The notes under the pieces are model-generated. The model did not search any database, was not told the DNA's origin, and saw nothing but the letters and a program-made list of their open reading frames with translations. The translations under genes and the position numbers were made by a program. A stretch of DNA of 64,000 bases, taken from assembly GCF_003438995.1 (NCBI RefSeq), contig NZ_QSUN01000009.1, forward strand, positions 57,175 to 121,174. Reading direction: 5' to 3'. The stretch comes from Bacteroides sp. OM05-12. Its GTDB lineage: Bacteria; Bacteroidota; Bacteroidia; Bacteroidales; Bacteroidaceae. Shown here piece after piece: positions 34,835 through 43,894 of this stretch (position 1 is its first letter; each line of letters begins with the position of its first letter).

Positions 34835-35308
34835 TCAATCCGGAGAATTATTTTCTTGCAATTTACTTTCAAGACTGATATTTACAGCATTCATCCCTCT
34901 TACTCCTCGTTCAAGTTCAAATGTAACAATATCATTCTCCGATATATCAGTGAGCACATTATTGACATGGAAAAAGAACTTTTCATTTCCGGAAAGATCT
35001 TTTATAAAGCCATACCCTTTAGATGAATTAAAGAAGTCCACCTTTCCTCTTAAAATAGCCGGAGCCTCTTTTTCTCTTTTCGGAGTTGATATAACAATAT
35101 CTTCCTGCTTTATTTCTTGCTTTTCAATATTATCTGTCGGTGGAGTAGAAGTAATCATGCCATTCTCGTCGACATAGGCAATCATATCATCAAAAGTACT
35201 CACCTTACCGGATAGTTTCTTCTCTTCTTTCTTTTTTTGTTTTTCAGCTCGTCGAGCTAGCCTTTTCTTTTCGTTCTCACGTTTGTCAACTGTTACGGAT
35301 TTTGCCAT
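34835..35308 (-). CDS. Cold-shock domain protein with charged N-terminal extension
   Basis: This 157-residue protein has its cold-shock domain at the C-terminal half (GKVDFFNSSKGYGFIKD, residues about 88-104). RNP1 is KGYGFI and RNP2 is FFFHV, followed by DISENDIVTFELERG. The first 40 residues are rich in Lys, Arg and Glu (KRENEKKRLARRAEKQKKKE). Classical CspA is about 70 residues, so the extension doubles the length and probably adds RNA contacts. It follows the DEAD-box helicase gene by 43 bases, a natural pairing of RNA chaperone and RNA helicase. Confidence 0.9.
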   Translation of the reverse strand: MAKSVTVDKRENEKKRLARRAEKQKKKEEKKLSGKVSTFDDMIAYVDENGMITSTPPTDNIEKQEIKQEDIVISTPKREKEAPAILRGKVDFFNSSKGYGFIKDLSGNEKFFFHVNNVLTDISENDIVTFELERGVRGMNAVNISLESKLQENNSPD

Positions 35309-35351
35309 ATAATTTATTCTATTTATATTATTACTTTGAAATTATTAAGAG

Positions 35352-36476
35352 TTAAACAGGAAGCTCAGCTCTACATAGTTTTTTCCCTGTCAGCTTTTGA
35401 ATATCATTTACCAGTTTACGTTCTTCCTGCGAACAGAAAGTCAGTGCCGTTCCTGCATTACCGGCTCTTCCTGTACGTCCTATACGATGCACATAAGTCT
35501 CGGGGACATCGGGAAGATCATAATTGATAACCAATGGCAATTCATTAATATCAATACCTCTGGAAGCAATATCAGTGGCAACCATTACTCGCGTCTTTCC
35601 TGATTTAAAATTGCACAGAGCCGTTTGCCTGGCGGACTGGCTCTTATTTCCATGAATAGCCTGACTCCCAATACCGGCTTTAACTAAAGTTCGGACAATT
35701 CTATCTGCATTATGCTTGGTACGCGAAAAAATAAGTACCGACTGTTCTACATTCTCTTGCAATATCGAAATTAACAAATGGCTTTTCTCCTTTTTCTCTA
35801 CAAAATAAACGACCTGTTTTATTGCATCCACAGTTGGAGAATCCGGAGTTATACTGATTTTCACCGGTTTCTTTAGTAAAGAGTTGGTCAACGCAACGAT
35901 ACTGTCCGGCATTGTCGCTGAGAAAAATAAAGTCTGCTTATTCTTAGGGAGTTTAGGTAATATACGCTTTATATCATGAATAAATCCCATATCAAGCATA
36001 CGGTCAGCTTCATCAAGTACAAAATATTGAATCTTATCCAAACTGAGGTGCTTTTGATTCATTAAATCTAGCAAACGTCCCGGAGTGGCAATCAGAATAT
36101 CAATGCCTTTCCGTAGCATATCAACTTGCGGACGCTGATTTACACCTCCGAATATTACTCCATGACAAACTTTTGTATATTTGGTATAATCACTGATACA
36201 TTCATTTATTTGCAATGCAAGTTCTCGTGTCGGAGTTAATATTAACGCTTTAATTCCCTGACGACTATTTCGCCCGGATTCGACCAATAGATGTTGAATA
36301 ATAGGTATTGCAAATGAGGCGGTCTTACCGGTACCGGTTTGTGCACAACCTAATATATCTTTTTCTGCCAATGCAACGGGTATCGCTTTTTCCTGAATAG
36401 GTGTCGGACTTATATATCCTTTTTCTTCAATAGCCTTTAAAATAGGTTCGGCTATATTTAATTCTTTAAATGTCAT
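35352..36476 (-). CDS. DEAD-box RNA helicase, RhlE-like
   Basis: This 374-residue helicase contains all core motifs: Q-motif GYISPTPIQEKAIP, AQTGTGKT, PTRELALQ, TPGRLLDL, the DEAD box, SAT, a VMVATDIASRGID segment and HRIGRTGRAG. The protein ends almost at the core (last residues KKLCRAELPV), without the basic tail of CsdA or DbpA, so it most resembles RhlE. It likely unwinds structured RNA in ribosome assembly or cold adaptation. It heads the unit with the cold-shock gene and has a 5' leader of more than 200 bases. Confidence 0.93.
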   Translation of the reverse strand: MTFKELNIAEPILKAIEEKGYISPTPIQEKAIPVALAEKDILGCAQTGTGKTASFAIPIIQHLLVESGRNSRQGIKALILTPTRELALQINECISDYTKYTKVCHGVIFGGVNQRPQVDMLRKGIDILIATPGRLLDLMNQKHLSLDKIQYFVLDEADRMLDMGFIHDIKRILPKLPKNKQTLFFSATMPDSIVALTNSLLKKPVKISITPDSPTVDAIKQVVYFVEKKEKSHLLISILQENVEQSVLIFSRTKHNADRIVRTLVKAGIGSQAIHGNKSQSARQTALCNFKSGKTRVMVATDIASRGIDINELPLVINYDLPDVPETYVHRIGRTGRAGNAGTALTFCSQEERKLVNDIQKLTGKKLCRAELPV

Positions 36477-36699
36477 AAATGTTATTTTGCTGTATCGATA
36501 CAGCGTTTTTATTATTTGCTTTTATTCAAGCTAATTCTTATTATTGATTTATCGAAAAGAGTGTACATGACAATTTCTTTTCCATGATAAATACTAAATC
36601 GGTATGAGGAGGATGATTAAAAGAGAGATCTACTTAATAAATATATAGAAAGAAGACTATACAATAATGATTCATAACTCAAACTCGGATACAAAGGTA
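36477..36699 (-). promoter_or_regulatory. Long 5' leader of the DEAD-box/cold-shock unit with palindrome
   Basis: On the minus strand TACCTTTG (36699-36692) is the only good -7 box, which implies a leader of about 210 bases. The leader ends with a 14-base perfect palindrome, CTGTATCGATACAG (36490-36503), 13 bases before the ATG. It could fold as a 5-bp hairpin over the ribosome site or bind a dimeric protein. Long leaders are typical of cold-shock mRNAs. The adjoining stretch 36700-36856 has only a small ATATCT-TAC-AGATAT hairpin (36825-36839) after the GH2 stop. Confidence 0.6.
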
Positions 36700-36856
36700 A
36701 GATAATAAATTTAAGAATCACCCTTTATTCCTCCATTTATTTAAAAGAAGTAATCATTGTCATTTATTTGCATATCACATAACGTCAATAAACTCACCCA
36801 TATAAATAGAAAAACAGGCTAGTTATATCTTACAGATATTAGGACAAAATCAAGAT

Positions 36857-39433
36857 TCAATAAGTATCCACAAAAGATATAACGTTTAACTTATCTCTAA
36901 CATCCTGCATACTAAGTTGAGTTTGTACAGACACTGTAACACTCTCATTAGGAAACAAATCAATATAATTGTCCGAAATAAAATTGTCCGTATCTCCTAT
37001 GATTGATAAGAATACAGCACGAGCAAAAGCATCGCTCTTTAATGTAATTTCGTACCCATCCTTTACAGGAATAATCGTTGTTGCAATATGAACTTTCGGA
37101 TAATTCATCTCTTTTTGTTTTGCCAAAAAGCAACTGTTTGTATAAGCCTGTCCTTGATTGTCTTGCCAAGTAAAACGAAGTACAACATCTTCACGCTCCA
37201 AATTACCAAGTAGTTCTCTTATATCTCCTATCCATATTACTTTACTTGTATTAGCCGCTACATCTGCTCTTACGCAACGAGAAGTAACAACACCTTTCCT
37301 TAAATCTATAACATCTACAGTTAAACGCCCTATTGCTTTCTTCAATCGATCGGAAACCGCAAAGACTTTCAGTTTACCTTCCTCCTCAATCGGTGAAATC
37401 AATATATCTGAGAAAGATTTTACCGTAAAATAATGTTGAGCTTTCCAACGACCGTAATAATCCCGGCTTGACCATGATGCTACAGGCCAACAATCATTAT
37501 GCTGCCACACCAGCGATCCCATACAATAAGGCATATCCCGACGATGTGCTTCCATTGCCATCTTCATAGCATCCGCCTGCAATAACTGACTCATATAGAC
37601 AAAAGACGGAAAATCTTTGGGCTTGTGATATTCAGCTAATAAGAAATCATTTATACGCGTATTGGCATTTATCCCGCCACGTTGATGTGCCATCATAACC
37701 TCAGAAGTCAAAGCCCAATCAGACTCTATAGTATACCGCTTGATGGATTCAAACTCCGGGAAAGACTGAAAGCCATACTCGCTGAAAAAGCGACTCCGTG
37801 CATGATTAAACTCTGACAGAGATTTTAATCCTTGCCATACATCCCAATAATGATAATCCCCGACCGCTACATTTCTAGTTCCTTTCTCATCCGAATATGG
37901 AGAGGACTGACGATAATATGCTTCCGGATGGTGCTCTTTTACAATTTCCGGTAACACAACAGAATATTGTTTTTTGTACTGTTCCCAAATAACATCAGCA
38001 GCTTTTGGATTTTGTTTATCAAAATCACGTTTCCATCCCCAATTACACCAAGCATCTATACATTCATTATTTCCACACCATAAAGCAATGCAAGCATGAT
38101 TTCGCAGACGGCGCACATTATCAATCGCCTCCTGTTTGATATTCTCCAAGAAATCACCATCAGCCGGGTACATAGAACAAGCAAACATAAAGTCCTGCCA
38201 AACTAAAATTCCGTTCTTATCACATAAATCATAAAAAATATCATTCTCATAAATACCTCCTCCCCACACACGAAGCATATTCATATTGGCACGAACAGCA
38301 TCTTGAATGGTACGTTCATAAAGAGAATCAGTCACCCGAGGCAAGAAATTATCACAAGGAATATAATTTGAACCTTTTGCAAACAACGGCTGTCCATTCA
38401 GCTCGAAATAAAAGTTTTCACCATACTTATCCTTTTCCGTAGCAAGTTTTAGAGAGCGGAGGCCCACTTTCTGTTCATAAGCATCAACTTCCCTATTCTT
38501 TATTTTCACGTTCATTGCAAAATCATATAAGAAAGCCTCTCCCAAGCCATTTGTCCACCAGAGTTTAGGTTTAATAATACTAAACGGCAAAGATATCTTA
38601 TTCGTTCCTTTTACTAACCGAATCGTTTTTTTTATCTCTGTCCGATTATCCGTTCGATTCAATATGAGAGTCTCTGCATCCATCTCTTTGTCAGCACAAA
38701 TCTCCACAATGGCATCTATTCTTGCCTCCCGAGCCGTCACTGATTTCTGGGCATAATAAACATTAGTGATACGAACATCATCCCAAGCCTCTAAGAAAAC
38801 CGGACGCCAGATTCCGGAAGTCACTAATCTAGGTCCCCAGTCCCAGCCATAATGATAGCCGGCCTTACGGGCATAAACACTAATCTGCCTATCTAATAAT
38901 CCGCCATTTTCCGATTGGTCGTTTGAAGCCGGATAATGAAAAGGAGCTTTCTCCCATTTAGGAAGATCAACCTTTACAGGAGAATGAAAATAAACTTCCA
39001 ACTCATTCTCCTTCTCGCCTAATAATTTTTTCACATCTACACTCCACCTCCGAAACATATTATCAGTAGAAAGAATCTTTACCCCATTCAGAATCACATC
39101 TGCATAAGTATCCAATCCGTCAAAACAAATCATAATATTGGATTTATCAAGTAGCTGTTTATCCACATCAAAAGTAGTGCGGTAAATCCAGTCCTCTTTA
39201 TCTACCCATTGTACTCCTCTTTCATTCAAACGATAAAAAGGATCATCAATAAGTTCACTATTTATCAAATCCGTATGAATAGTTCCCGGTACCTCTGCCG
39301 TATACCAGTTTATCCCGCGAGCCTGACGATAAATCCATCCTTCATGAAGCTCCTGACGTAAAGGAGATGCCTGCACAATCACAAAAATTAATTGAACAAT
39401 ATAAAAAACAGTTATCAAGTTAATCCTTTTCAT
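36857..39433 (-). CDS. Exported beta-mannosidase, GH2 family
   Basis: This 858-residue enzyme has a signal peptide (to about residue 22, VIVQAS). The order of GH2 domains is normal: a sugar-binding jelly roll, immunoglobulin-like domain, TIM barrel and C-terminal beta domains. The acid/base Glu457 is in LWCGNNECIDAW and the nucleophile Glu552 in FFSEYGFQSFPE, both in the beta-mannosidase form. A GWDWGPRL segment at about residues 196-203 is also mannosidase-like. It probably releases terminal beta-mannose in the periplasm, for example from the N-glycan core. This would fit with the PNGase F-like gene nearby, though they are separate units. It has its own -7 box. Confidence 0.92.
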   Translation of the reverse strand: MKRINLITVFYIVQLIFVIVQASPLRQELHEGWIYRQARGINWYTAEVPGTIHTDLINSELIDDPFYRLNERGVQWVDKEDWIYRTTFDVDKQLLDKSNIMICFDGLDTYADVILNGVKILSTDNMFRRWSVDVKKLLGEKENELEVYFHSPVKVDLPKWEKAPFHYPASNDQSENGGLLDRQISVYARKAGYHYGWDWGPRLVTSGIWRPVFLEAWDDVRITNVYYAQKSVTAREARIDAIVEICADKEMDAETLILNRTDNRTEIKKTIRLVKGTNKISLPFSIIKPKLWWTNGLGEAFLYDFAMNVKIKNREVDAYEQKVGLRSLKLATEKDKYGENFYFELNGQPLFAKGSNYIPCDNFLPRVTDSLYERTIQDAVRANMNMLRVWGGGIYENDIFYDLCDKNGILVWQDFMFACSMYPADGDFLENIKQEAIDNVRRLRNHACIALWCGNNECIDAWCNWGWKRDFDKQNPKAADVIWEQYKKQYSVVLPEIVKEHHPEAYYRQSSPYSDEKGTRNVAVGDYHYWDVWQGLKSLSEFNHARSRFFSEYGFQSFPEFESIKRYTIESDWALTSEVMMAHQRGGINANTRINDFLLAEYHKPKDFPSFVYMSQLLQADAMKMAMEAHRRDMPYCMGSLVWQHNDCWPVASWSSRDYYGRWKAQHYFTVKSFSDILISPIEEEGKLKVFAVSDRLKKAIGRLTVDVIDLRKGVVTSRCVRADVAANTSKVIWIGDIRELLGNLEREDVVLRFTWQDNQGQAYTNSCFLAKQKEMNYPKVHIATTIIPVKDGYEITLKSDAFARAVFLSIIGDTDNFISDNYIDLFPNESVTVSVQTQLSMQDVRDKLNVISFVDTY

Positions 39434-39472
39434 TGTTTTTCAAAATATTAGATTCTAACCATAGACATACAG

Positions 39473-39480
39473 CAAAGTTA
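39473..39480 (-). promoter_or_regulatory. -7 box of the beta-mannosidase gene
   Basis: TAACTTTG on the minus strand (39480-39473) lies 39 bases before the ATG at 39433. Confidence 0.6.
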
Positions 39481-39604
39481 AACGAATCTCTTTAAACGCC
39501 CAAATAAGACGTTCTAATTTCTCCGTTCTTCCAAACATAATTATTAGGAATAGTTTATTTCTAACAAAATCATTTCTTTTCTCTATTCTATCCCTTTTTT
39601 TTCT

Positions 39605-39612
39605 TATTTTTG
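39605..39612 (+). promoter_or_regulatory. -7 box of metF
   Basis: TATTTTTG lies 47 bases before the metF ATG. No riboswitch is visible in the 226-base divergent gap. Confidence 0.55.
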
Positions 39613-39659
39613 CCAAGATATGCACATTATGCAGAACAAATCCGCATAAAAACAACAAG

Positions 39660-40613
39660 ATGAAGGTTATAGATTTAATAAGAAGTAACGAAAAGACCGC
39701 TTTCTCTTTTGAAATCCTGCCACCTCTAAAAGGGACAGGCATTGAGAAACTATACAATACAATAGATACGCTACGAGAATTTGACCCTAAATATATCAAT
39801 ATCACTACCCATCGAAGTGAATACGTATATAAAGATTTAGAAAACGGATTATTCGAAAAACGCAAAATGCGCAGGCGTCCGGGGACAGTGGCGGTTGCTG
39901 CTGCCATTCAAAACAAATATAACATTACTGTTGTTCCCCATATCCTCTGTAGCGGGTTCACTCGTGAAGAGACTGAATATGTATTGCTGGATTTACAGTT
40001 TTTAGGCATTACCGACTTATTAGTATTGAGAGGTGACAAAGCGAAACATGAAGCAGCTTTCACCCCTGAAGGAAACGGCTATCACCATGCCATAGAACTT
40101 CAACAACAAATTAATGACTTCAACAAAGGGCTCTTTGTCGATGGTTCTCCCATCAAAGTAACCGGTACTCCATTTTCATACGGAGTTGCCTGCTATCCGG
40201 AGAAACACGAAGAAGCCCCCAATATAGAATCGGATATTCATTGGTTGAAGAAAAAAGTAGAAGCTGGGGCAGAATATGCTGTAACACAGTTATTTTATGA
40301 TAACCGTAAATATTTTGACTTTGTCAAGCGTGTTCGTGAAGAAGGAATCAATGTACCCATCATTCCGGGAATAAAACCATTTGCTAAAATATCGCAACTG
40401 AGTATGGTTCCCAAAACTTTTAAAGTAGACCTTCCCGAACCATTAGCGCAAGAAGCGGCAAAATGCAAAACAGATGAGGAGGCAAAGCAAGTAGGTATAG
40501 AGTGGTGCATACAACAGTGTAAGGAACTAATGGCACATGGAGTACCAAGTATCCATTTCTATACTGTATCTGCCATAGAAAGTATCAAGCAAATAGCAAA
40601 GGAGATATATTAA
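39660..40613 (+). CDS. metF: 5,10-methylenetetrahydrofolate reductase
   Basis: This 317-residue FAD enzyme reduces methylenetetrahydrofolate to methyltetrahydrofolate for methionine synthesis. Family features are the N-terminal FSFEILPPLKGTG, whose Glu is catalytic in MetF, the TTHRSEYV segment, LVLRGDKA, a VTQLFYDNRKYFDF segment near residue 214 and IPGIKPF. The length is that of a bacterial catalytic domain without the eukaryotic regulatory part. It is followed after one base by holB, so the two are co-transcribed though functionally unrelated. Confidence 0.95.
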   Translation: MKVIDLIRSNEKTAFSFEILPPLKGTGIEKLYNTIDTLREFDPKYINITTHRSEYVYKDLENGLFEKRKMRRRPGTVAVAAAIQNKYNITVVPHILCSGFTREETEYVLLDLQFLGITDLLVLRGDKAKHEAAFTPEGNGYHHAIELQQQINDFNKGLFVDGSPIKVTGTPFSYGVACYPEKHEEAPNIESDIHWLKKKVEAGAEYAVTQLFYDNRKYFDFVKRVREEGINVPIIPGIKPFAKISQLSMVPKTFKVDLPEPLAQEAAKCKTDEEAKQVGIEWCIQQCKELMAHGVPSIHFYTVSAIESIKQIAKEIY

Positions 40614-40614
40614 T

Positions 40615-41739
40615 ATGTTTTTTAAAGATATAATAGGACAAGAAGAAGCCAAACAAAAATTCATCCTTGAAGTCAAAGAGGGAAGAATTCCACATGCACA
40701 ACTACTCTGCGGACCTGAAGGAGTAGGGAAGTTGCCATTGGCTATTGCCTATGCCCGTTATATCTGTTGTACGGATAAAGGTGAAAACGATGCTTGCGGC
40801 AAATGTCCGTCTTGTATCAAATTCAACAAATTAGTGCATCCCGATCTTCATTTTGTTTATCCTGTAGTAAAAAAGAAATCAGGAAAAGACGTAGTTTCAG
40901 ATGATTACATATCAGAGTGGAGAAGTTTTATATTAGCAAATCCTTATTTCGGGTTAAGCCATTGGCTTAACGAAATGGGAGCAGAGAACGCACAAGCACT
41001 GATTTATGCCAAAGAAAGTGATGAAATAGTACGTAAATTAAGTCTGAAATCCAGTGAAGGCGGATACAAAGTCATGATTATATGGTTACCGGAAAAGATG
41101 CATGTTGTATGTGCTAACAAGCTATTAAAGCTATTGGAAGAACCGCCTGAAAAGACTGTGTTTCTACTTATTTCCGAAGCTCCGGAACTTATTCTGCAAA
41201 CGATTCTAAGCCGCACGCAACGACTCAACATCCGAAAACTGGATGAAAGCAGTATTACTGAAGCCCTACAATCTAAGTTCGGCCTACAACAACAGGATGC
41301 GGAAAACGTAGCGCGATTGTCTAACGGCAGTTTCGTAAAGGCAATGGAAACCATTCATTTAAGTGAAGACAATAAACTTTTCTTTGAGTTATTCGTCAAC
41401 TTGATGCGTCTTTCCTACCAACGCAAACTACGTGAAATGAAGTTGTGGAGCGAGCAAGTAGCAGCTATGGGACGTGAACGTCAGAAGAACTTTCTGGAAT
41501 ATTGCCAACGTATGATACGGGAAAACTTTATCTATAATTTCCGGCAACGGGACTTAATTTATATGAGTAATGAAGAAATGAACTTCTCATCGCGTTTCGC
41601 ACCATTCGTCAACGAGCGTAATGTAATGGGTATCATGAATGAACTGAGTGAGGCACAAGCCCATGTGGAACAAAATGTGAACCCCAAAATGATATTCTTC
41701 GATTTCTCGCTCAAAATGATTGTATTATTAAAACAATAA
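40615..41739 (+). CDS. holB: DNA polymerase III delta' subunit
   Basis: This 374-residue AAA+ clamp-loader subunit starts with FFKDIIGQEEAKQKF and has the P-loop-like GPEGVGKLPLA. The P-loop lacks the usual Ser/Thr after GK, which agrees with the non-ATPase nature of delta'. A zinc module with CGKCPSCIKF follows. The motif KLLKLLEEPPEKTVFLLISE is the sensor region of the family, and SRTQRLNIRKL follows. It loads the sliding clamp at the replication fork. It lies between metF and the PSP1 gene in one unit. Confidence 0.93.
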   Translation: MFFKDIIGQEEAKQKFILEVKEGRIPHAQLLCGPEGVGKLPLAIAYARYICCTDKGENDACGKCPSCIKFNKLVHPDLHFVYPVVKKKSGKDVVSDDYISEWRSFILANPYFGLSHWLNEMGAENAQALIYAKESDEIVRKLSLKSSEGGYKVMIIWLPEKMHVVCANKLLKLLEEPPEKTVFLLISEAPELILQTILSRTQRLNIRKLDESSITEALQSKFGLQQQDAENVARLSNGSFVKAMETIHLSEDNKLFFELFVNLMRLSYQRKLREMKLWSEQVAAMGRERQKNFLEYCQRMIRENFIYNFRQRDLIYMSNEEMNFSSRFAPFVNERNVMGIMNELSEAQAHVEQNVNPKMIFFDFSLKMIVLLKQ

Positions 41740-41763
41740 CCGATAAAAATTATATAATGATAT

Positions 41764-43014
41764 ATGACAGATTTTAAACTAAAAAACGGGAGTGGCAATC
41801 TTTGTTGCAAAGGTTGCTCCCGACAAAATAATAAACTAAATACTTATGACTATATGGCGGATATTCCCGGTAATGGCGAAGAATCCGATATGGTAGAAGT
41901 GCAATTTAAGAATACCCGTAAAGGATATTTCCGTAACAGCAACAAATTAAAATTAGAAAAAGGAGATATCGTAGCGGTAGAAGCCAATCCGGGACACGAC
42001 ATAGGAACAGTCACTCTGACCGGACGACTTGTACCTCTGCAAATGAGAAAGGTTAACTTTAAAGCGGATACTGAAATCAAGCGTGTCTATCGTAAAGCAA
42101 AAGCCGTAGACATGGAAAAATATGATGAGGCCAAGGCTAAAGAACATGCAACCATGATACATGCGCGCCAAATAGCATTGAGCCTCAACCTCAACATGAA
42201 GATCGGTGATGTGGAATATCAGGGAGACGGCAATAAAGCTATCTTTTATTATATTGCCGACGAACGTGTCGATTTTCGCCAACTCATTAAAGTATTGGCA
42301 GAAGCCTTCAAAGTACGTATCGAAATGAAACAGATAGGTGCCCGTCAGGAAGCCGGACGTATCGGAGGTATTGGTCCATGCGGAAGAGAGCTTTGCTGTG
42401 CTACATGGATGACAAGCTTTGTTTCTGTCTCAACCAACGCCGCTCGCTTTCAGGATATATCTCTCAACCCTCAAAAACTTGCAGGACAATGTGCCAAACT
42501 AAAATGTTGCCTCAATTACGAAGTGGATGATTACGTAGAATCACAGAAGCGTTTGCCCTCACGGGAAATCGAACTGGAGACGAAAGACGGTACCTACTAT
42601 TTCTTTAAAGCAGATATTCTAAAAGGAGTAATCACCTATTCTACCGACAAGAATTTTGTAGCGAACGCAGTTACCATTACGGGAAAAAGAGCCTTTGAGA
42701 TTATCAATATGAACCGTAAAGGACAAAAGCCGGATACTCTCCTTCCATCCGAGCATAAACCGGAACCAAAACCGTCTGCCGATCTTTTGGAACAGGAAAG
42801 CCTTACCCGTTTTGATAAACGCAAAGGCGGCAACAATAACGGCGGAAATAATCCCAACCGTAAAAAGAAGAAGAAAAAGCCACAAGGTGCGGGACAGCAG
42901 GGCATTGAAAGCAATAATCGCAAGCCGGAACAACAAGGTAACGGGAACGACAATAATAATCGTCCTCAAAAGCCGCAAAGAAACAGCCAGTCTTCAAATG
43001 CTCCGAAAGAATAA
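41764..43014 (+). CDS. PSP1-domain protein (RicT/YaaT-like)
   Basis: This 416-residue cytoplasmic protein has a PSP1 C-terminal domain over about residues 50-270. The diagnostic Cys-rich part is GGIGPCGRELCCATWM, then KLAGQCAKLKCCLNYEVDDY, with four family Cys residues that in the Bacillus RicT complex hold iron-sulfur clusters. A further Cys group lies at the N-terminus (CCKGCSR). The last 100 residues are low complexity and rich in Asn, Gln and Lys. In Bacillus the homologue works with RNase Y in mRNA maturation; here the role is unproven. Its end overlaps gldH by 17 bases. Confidence 0.9.
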   Translation: MTDFKLKNGSGNLCCKGCSRQNNKLNTYDYMADIPGNGEESDMVEVQFKNTRKGYFRNSNKLKLEKGDIVAVEANPGHDIGTVTLTGRLVPLQMRKVNFKADTEIKRVYRKAKAVDMEKYDEAKAKEHATMIHARQIALSLNLNMKIGDVEYQGDGNKAIFYYIADERVDFRQLIKVLAEAFKVRIEMKQIGARQEAGRIGGIGPCGRELCCATWMTSFVSVSTNAARFQDISLNPQKLAGQCAKLKCCLNYEVDDYVESQKRLPSREIELETKDGTYYFFKADILKGVITYSTDKNFVANAVTITGKRAFEIINMNRKGQKPDTLLPSEHKPEPKPSADLLEQESLTRFDKRKGGNNNGGNNPNRKKKKKKPQGAGQQGIESNNRKPEQQGNGNDNNNRPQKPQRNSQSSNAPKE

Positions 43015-43468
43015 TCATCTATTCATTCTCATGCTGGCAGTTATCATACTGTCAGCATGTGATAATAAAAAAATATATCACTCTTTCTCATCAATACCGC
43101 TCGACGGATGGGGAAAAAGTGACACTCTTACTTTTACCGTACCTGTAAATGATACGGTAATGCCGATACATATATCTATTGAGACACGTAATTCGGAATA
43201 TTACCCTTATACAAACCTTTTTTTATTTGTCAATATTAGTAAAAAAGGTTCCGACTTTTCTACTACCGATACCATAGAATATACACTTGCCAATAAAGAA
43301 GGGCGATGGACAGGTACAGGAATCGGAGCTATCTATCAAAATTCATTTTCCTACAAAGAAATACCACCGTTACTACACTTGGACACACTTATCTTCCGCA
43401 TTAATCACGGCATGACGGATGCTTTACTTCAAGGTATCAACGATATAGGAATACGACTAGAAAGATAG
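42998..43468 (+). CDS. gldH: GldH-family lipoprotein
   Basis: This 156-residue lipoprotein has the signal NHLFILMLAVIILSACDNK with lipobox Cys at about residue 20. The mature part matches the GldH family with the blocks PLDGWGKSDTLTF, SEYYPYTNLFLFV and NKEGRWTGTGIG. GldH was found as a gliding-motility lipoprotein in Flavobacterium, but it is conserved in non-motile Bacteroides, where its role is unknown. I start it at the ATG at 42998. The frame is open further upstream inside the PSP1 gene, but only this start gives a signal peptide. Overlap with PSP1 suggests translational coupling. Repeat copy C follows. Confidence 0.9.
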   Translation: MLRKNNHLFILMLAVIILSACDNKKIYHSFSSIPLDGWGKSDTLTFTVPVNDTVMPIHISIETRNSEYYPYTNLFLFVNISKKGSDFSTTDTIEYTLANKEGRWTGTGIGAIYQNSFSYKEIPPLLHLDTLIFRINHGMTDALLQGINDIGIRLER

Positions 43469-43540
43469 ATTACGACTCACCTGATATTCTAAATTTCTCT
43501 TTCTCTGTATCCCCTTTCAGAGCAATTATCTCCTATATGC

Positions 43541-43894
43541 TTCATCCTTCAGTCCGCCGATTTTGCATTGAAATAGAATGAGTTATCCTGAATGATGGAA
43601 TCATTCAGCAAGACTTCAGGCACAGTTTATCGGCTGAATCTTTTTCCGGAGAAAGGTTCAGGACAACAAACTGATAATCAATCATAAATTAGTAGACTGA
43701 AAGATTGAAGGTTGTTTGAGGGTTATTTGTTTTTTATACTGTATTTCACCTATAAACACCTTGATGTTTTTAAAAAACATCGGGTTGATTGAAAAAAACA
43801 TCGGGACGTTTGAAAACAAACATACGGTCGATTGTTTACGAACGTACGGTCCTCTGCTCACAAACTCCTATCGTTTGAAAACAAACGACCGTTA
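43541..43894. repeat. Dispersed structured intergenic repeat, copy C
   Basis: This copy fills most of the gap between convergent gldH and rodA. It is collinear with copy A on the same strand: TTCATCCTTCAG at 43541, a GGCTGAATC word, GATGTTTTTAAAAAACATC hairpin, AACATCGGG words and CATACGGTCGATTG (43821-43834). The partner arm, 47 bases further on, reads CAAACGACCGTTAC instead of CAATCGACCGTATG. The diverged end contains the rodA stop codon (43894-43892), so here the palindrome runs into the gene itself. Confidence 0.85.

Noticed and set aside
34501..35308. Toxin-antitoxin pair formed by the 69-residue protein and its neighbour
   Set aside because: The larger protein is a clear cold-shock domain protein, the gap is over 120 bases, and the small one has no antitoxin DNA-binding motif.
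39434..39659. SAM riboswitch before metF, or before metA at 32518-32690
   Set aside because: No SAM-type conserved core or suitable helices were visible by eye in either gap; both are short and AT-rich.
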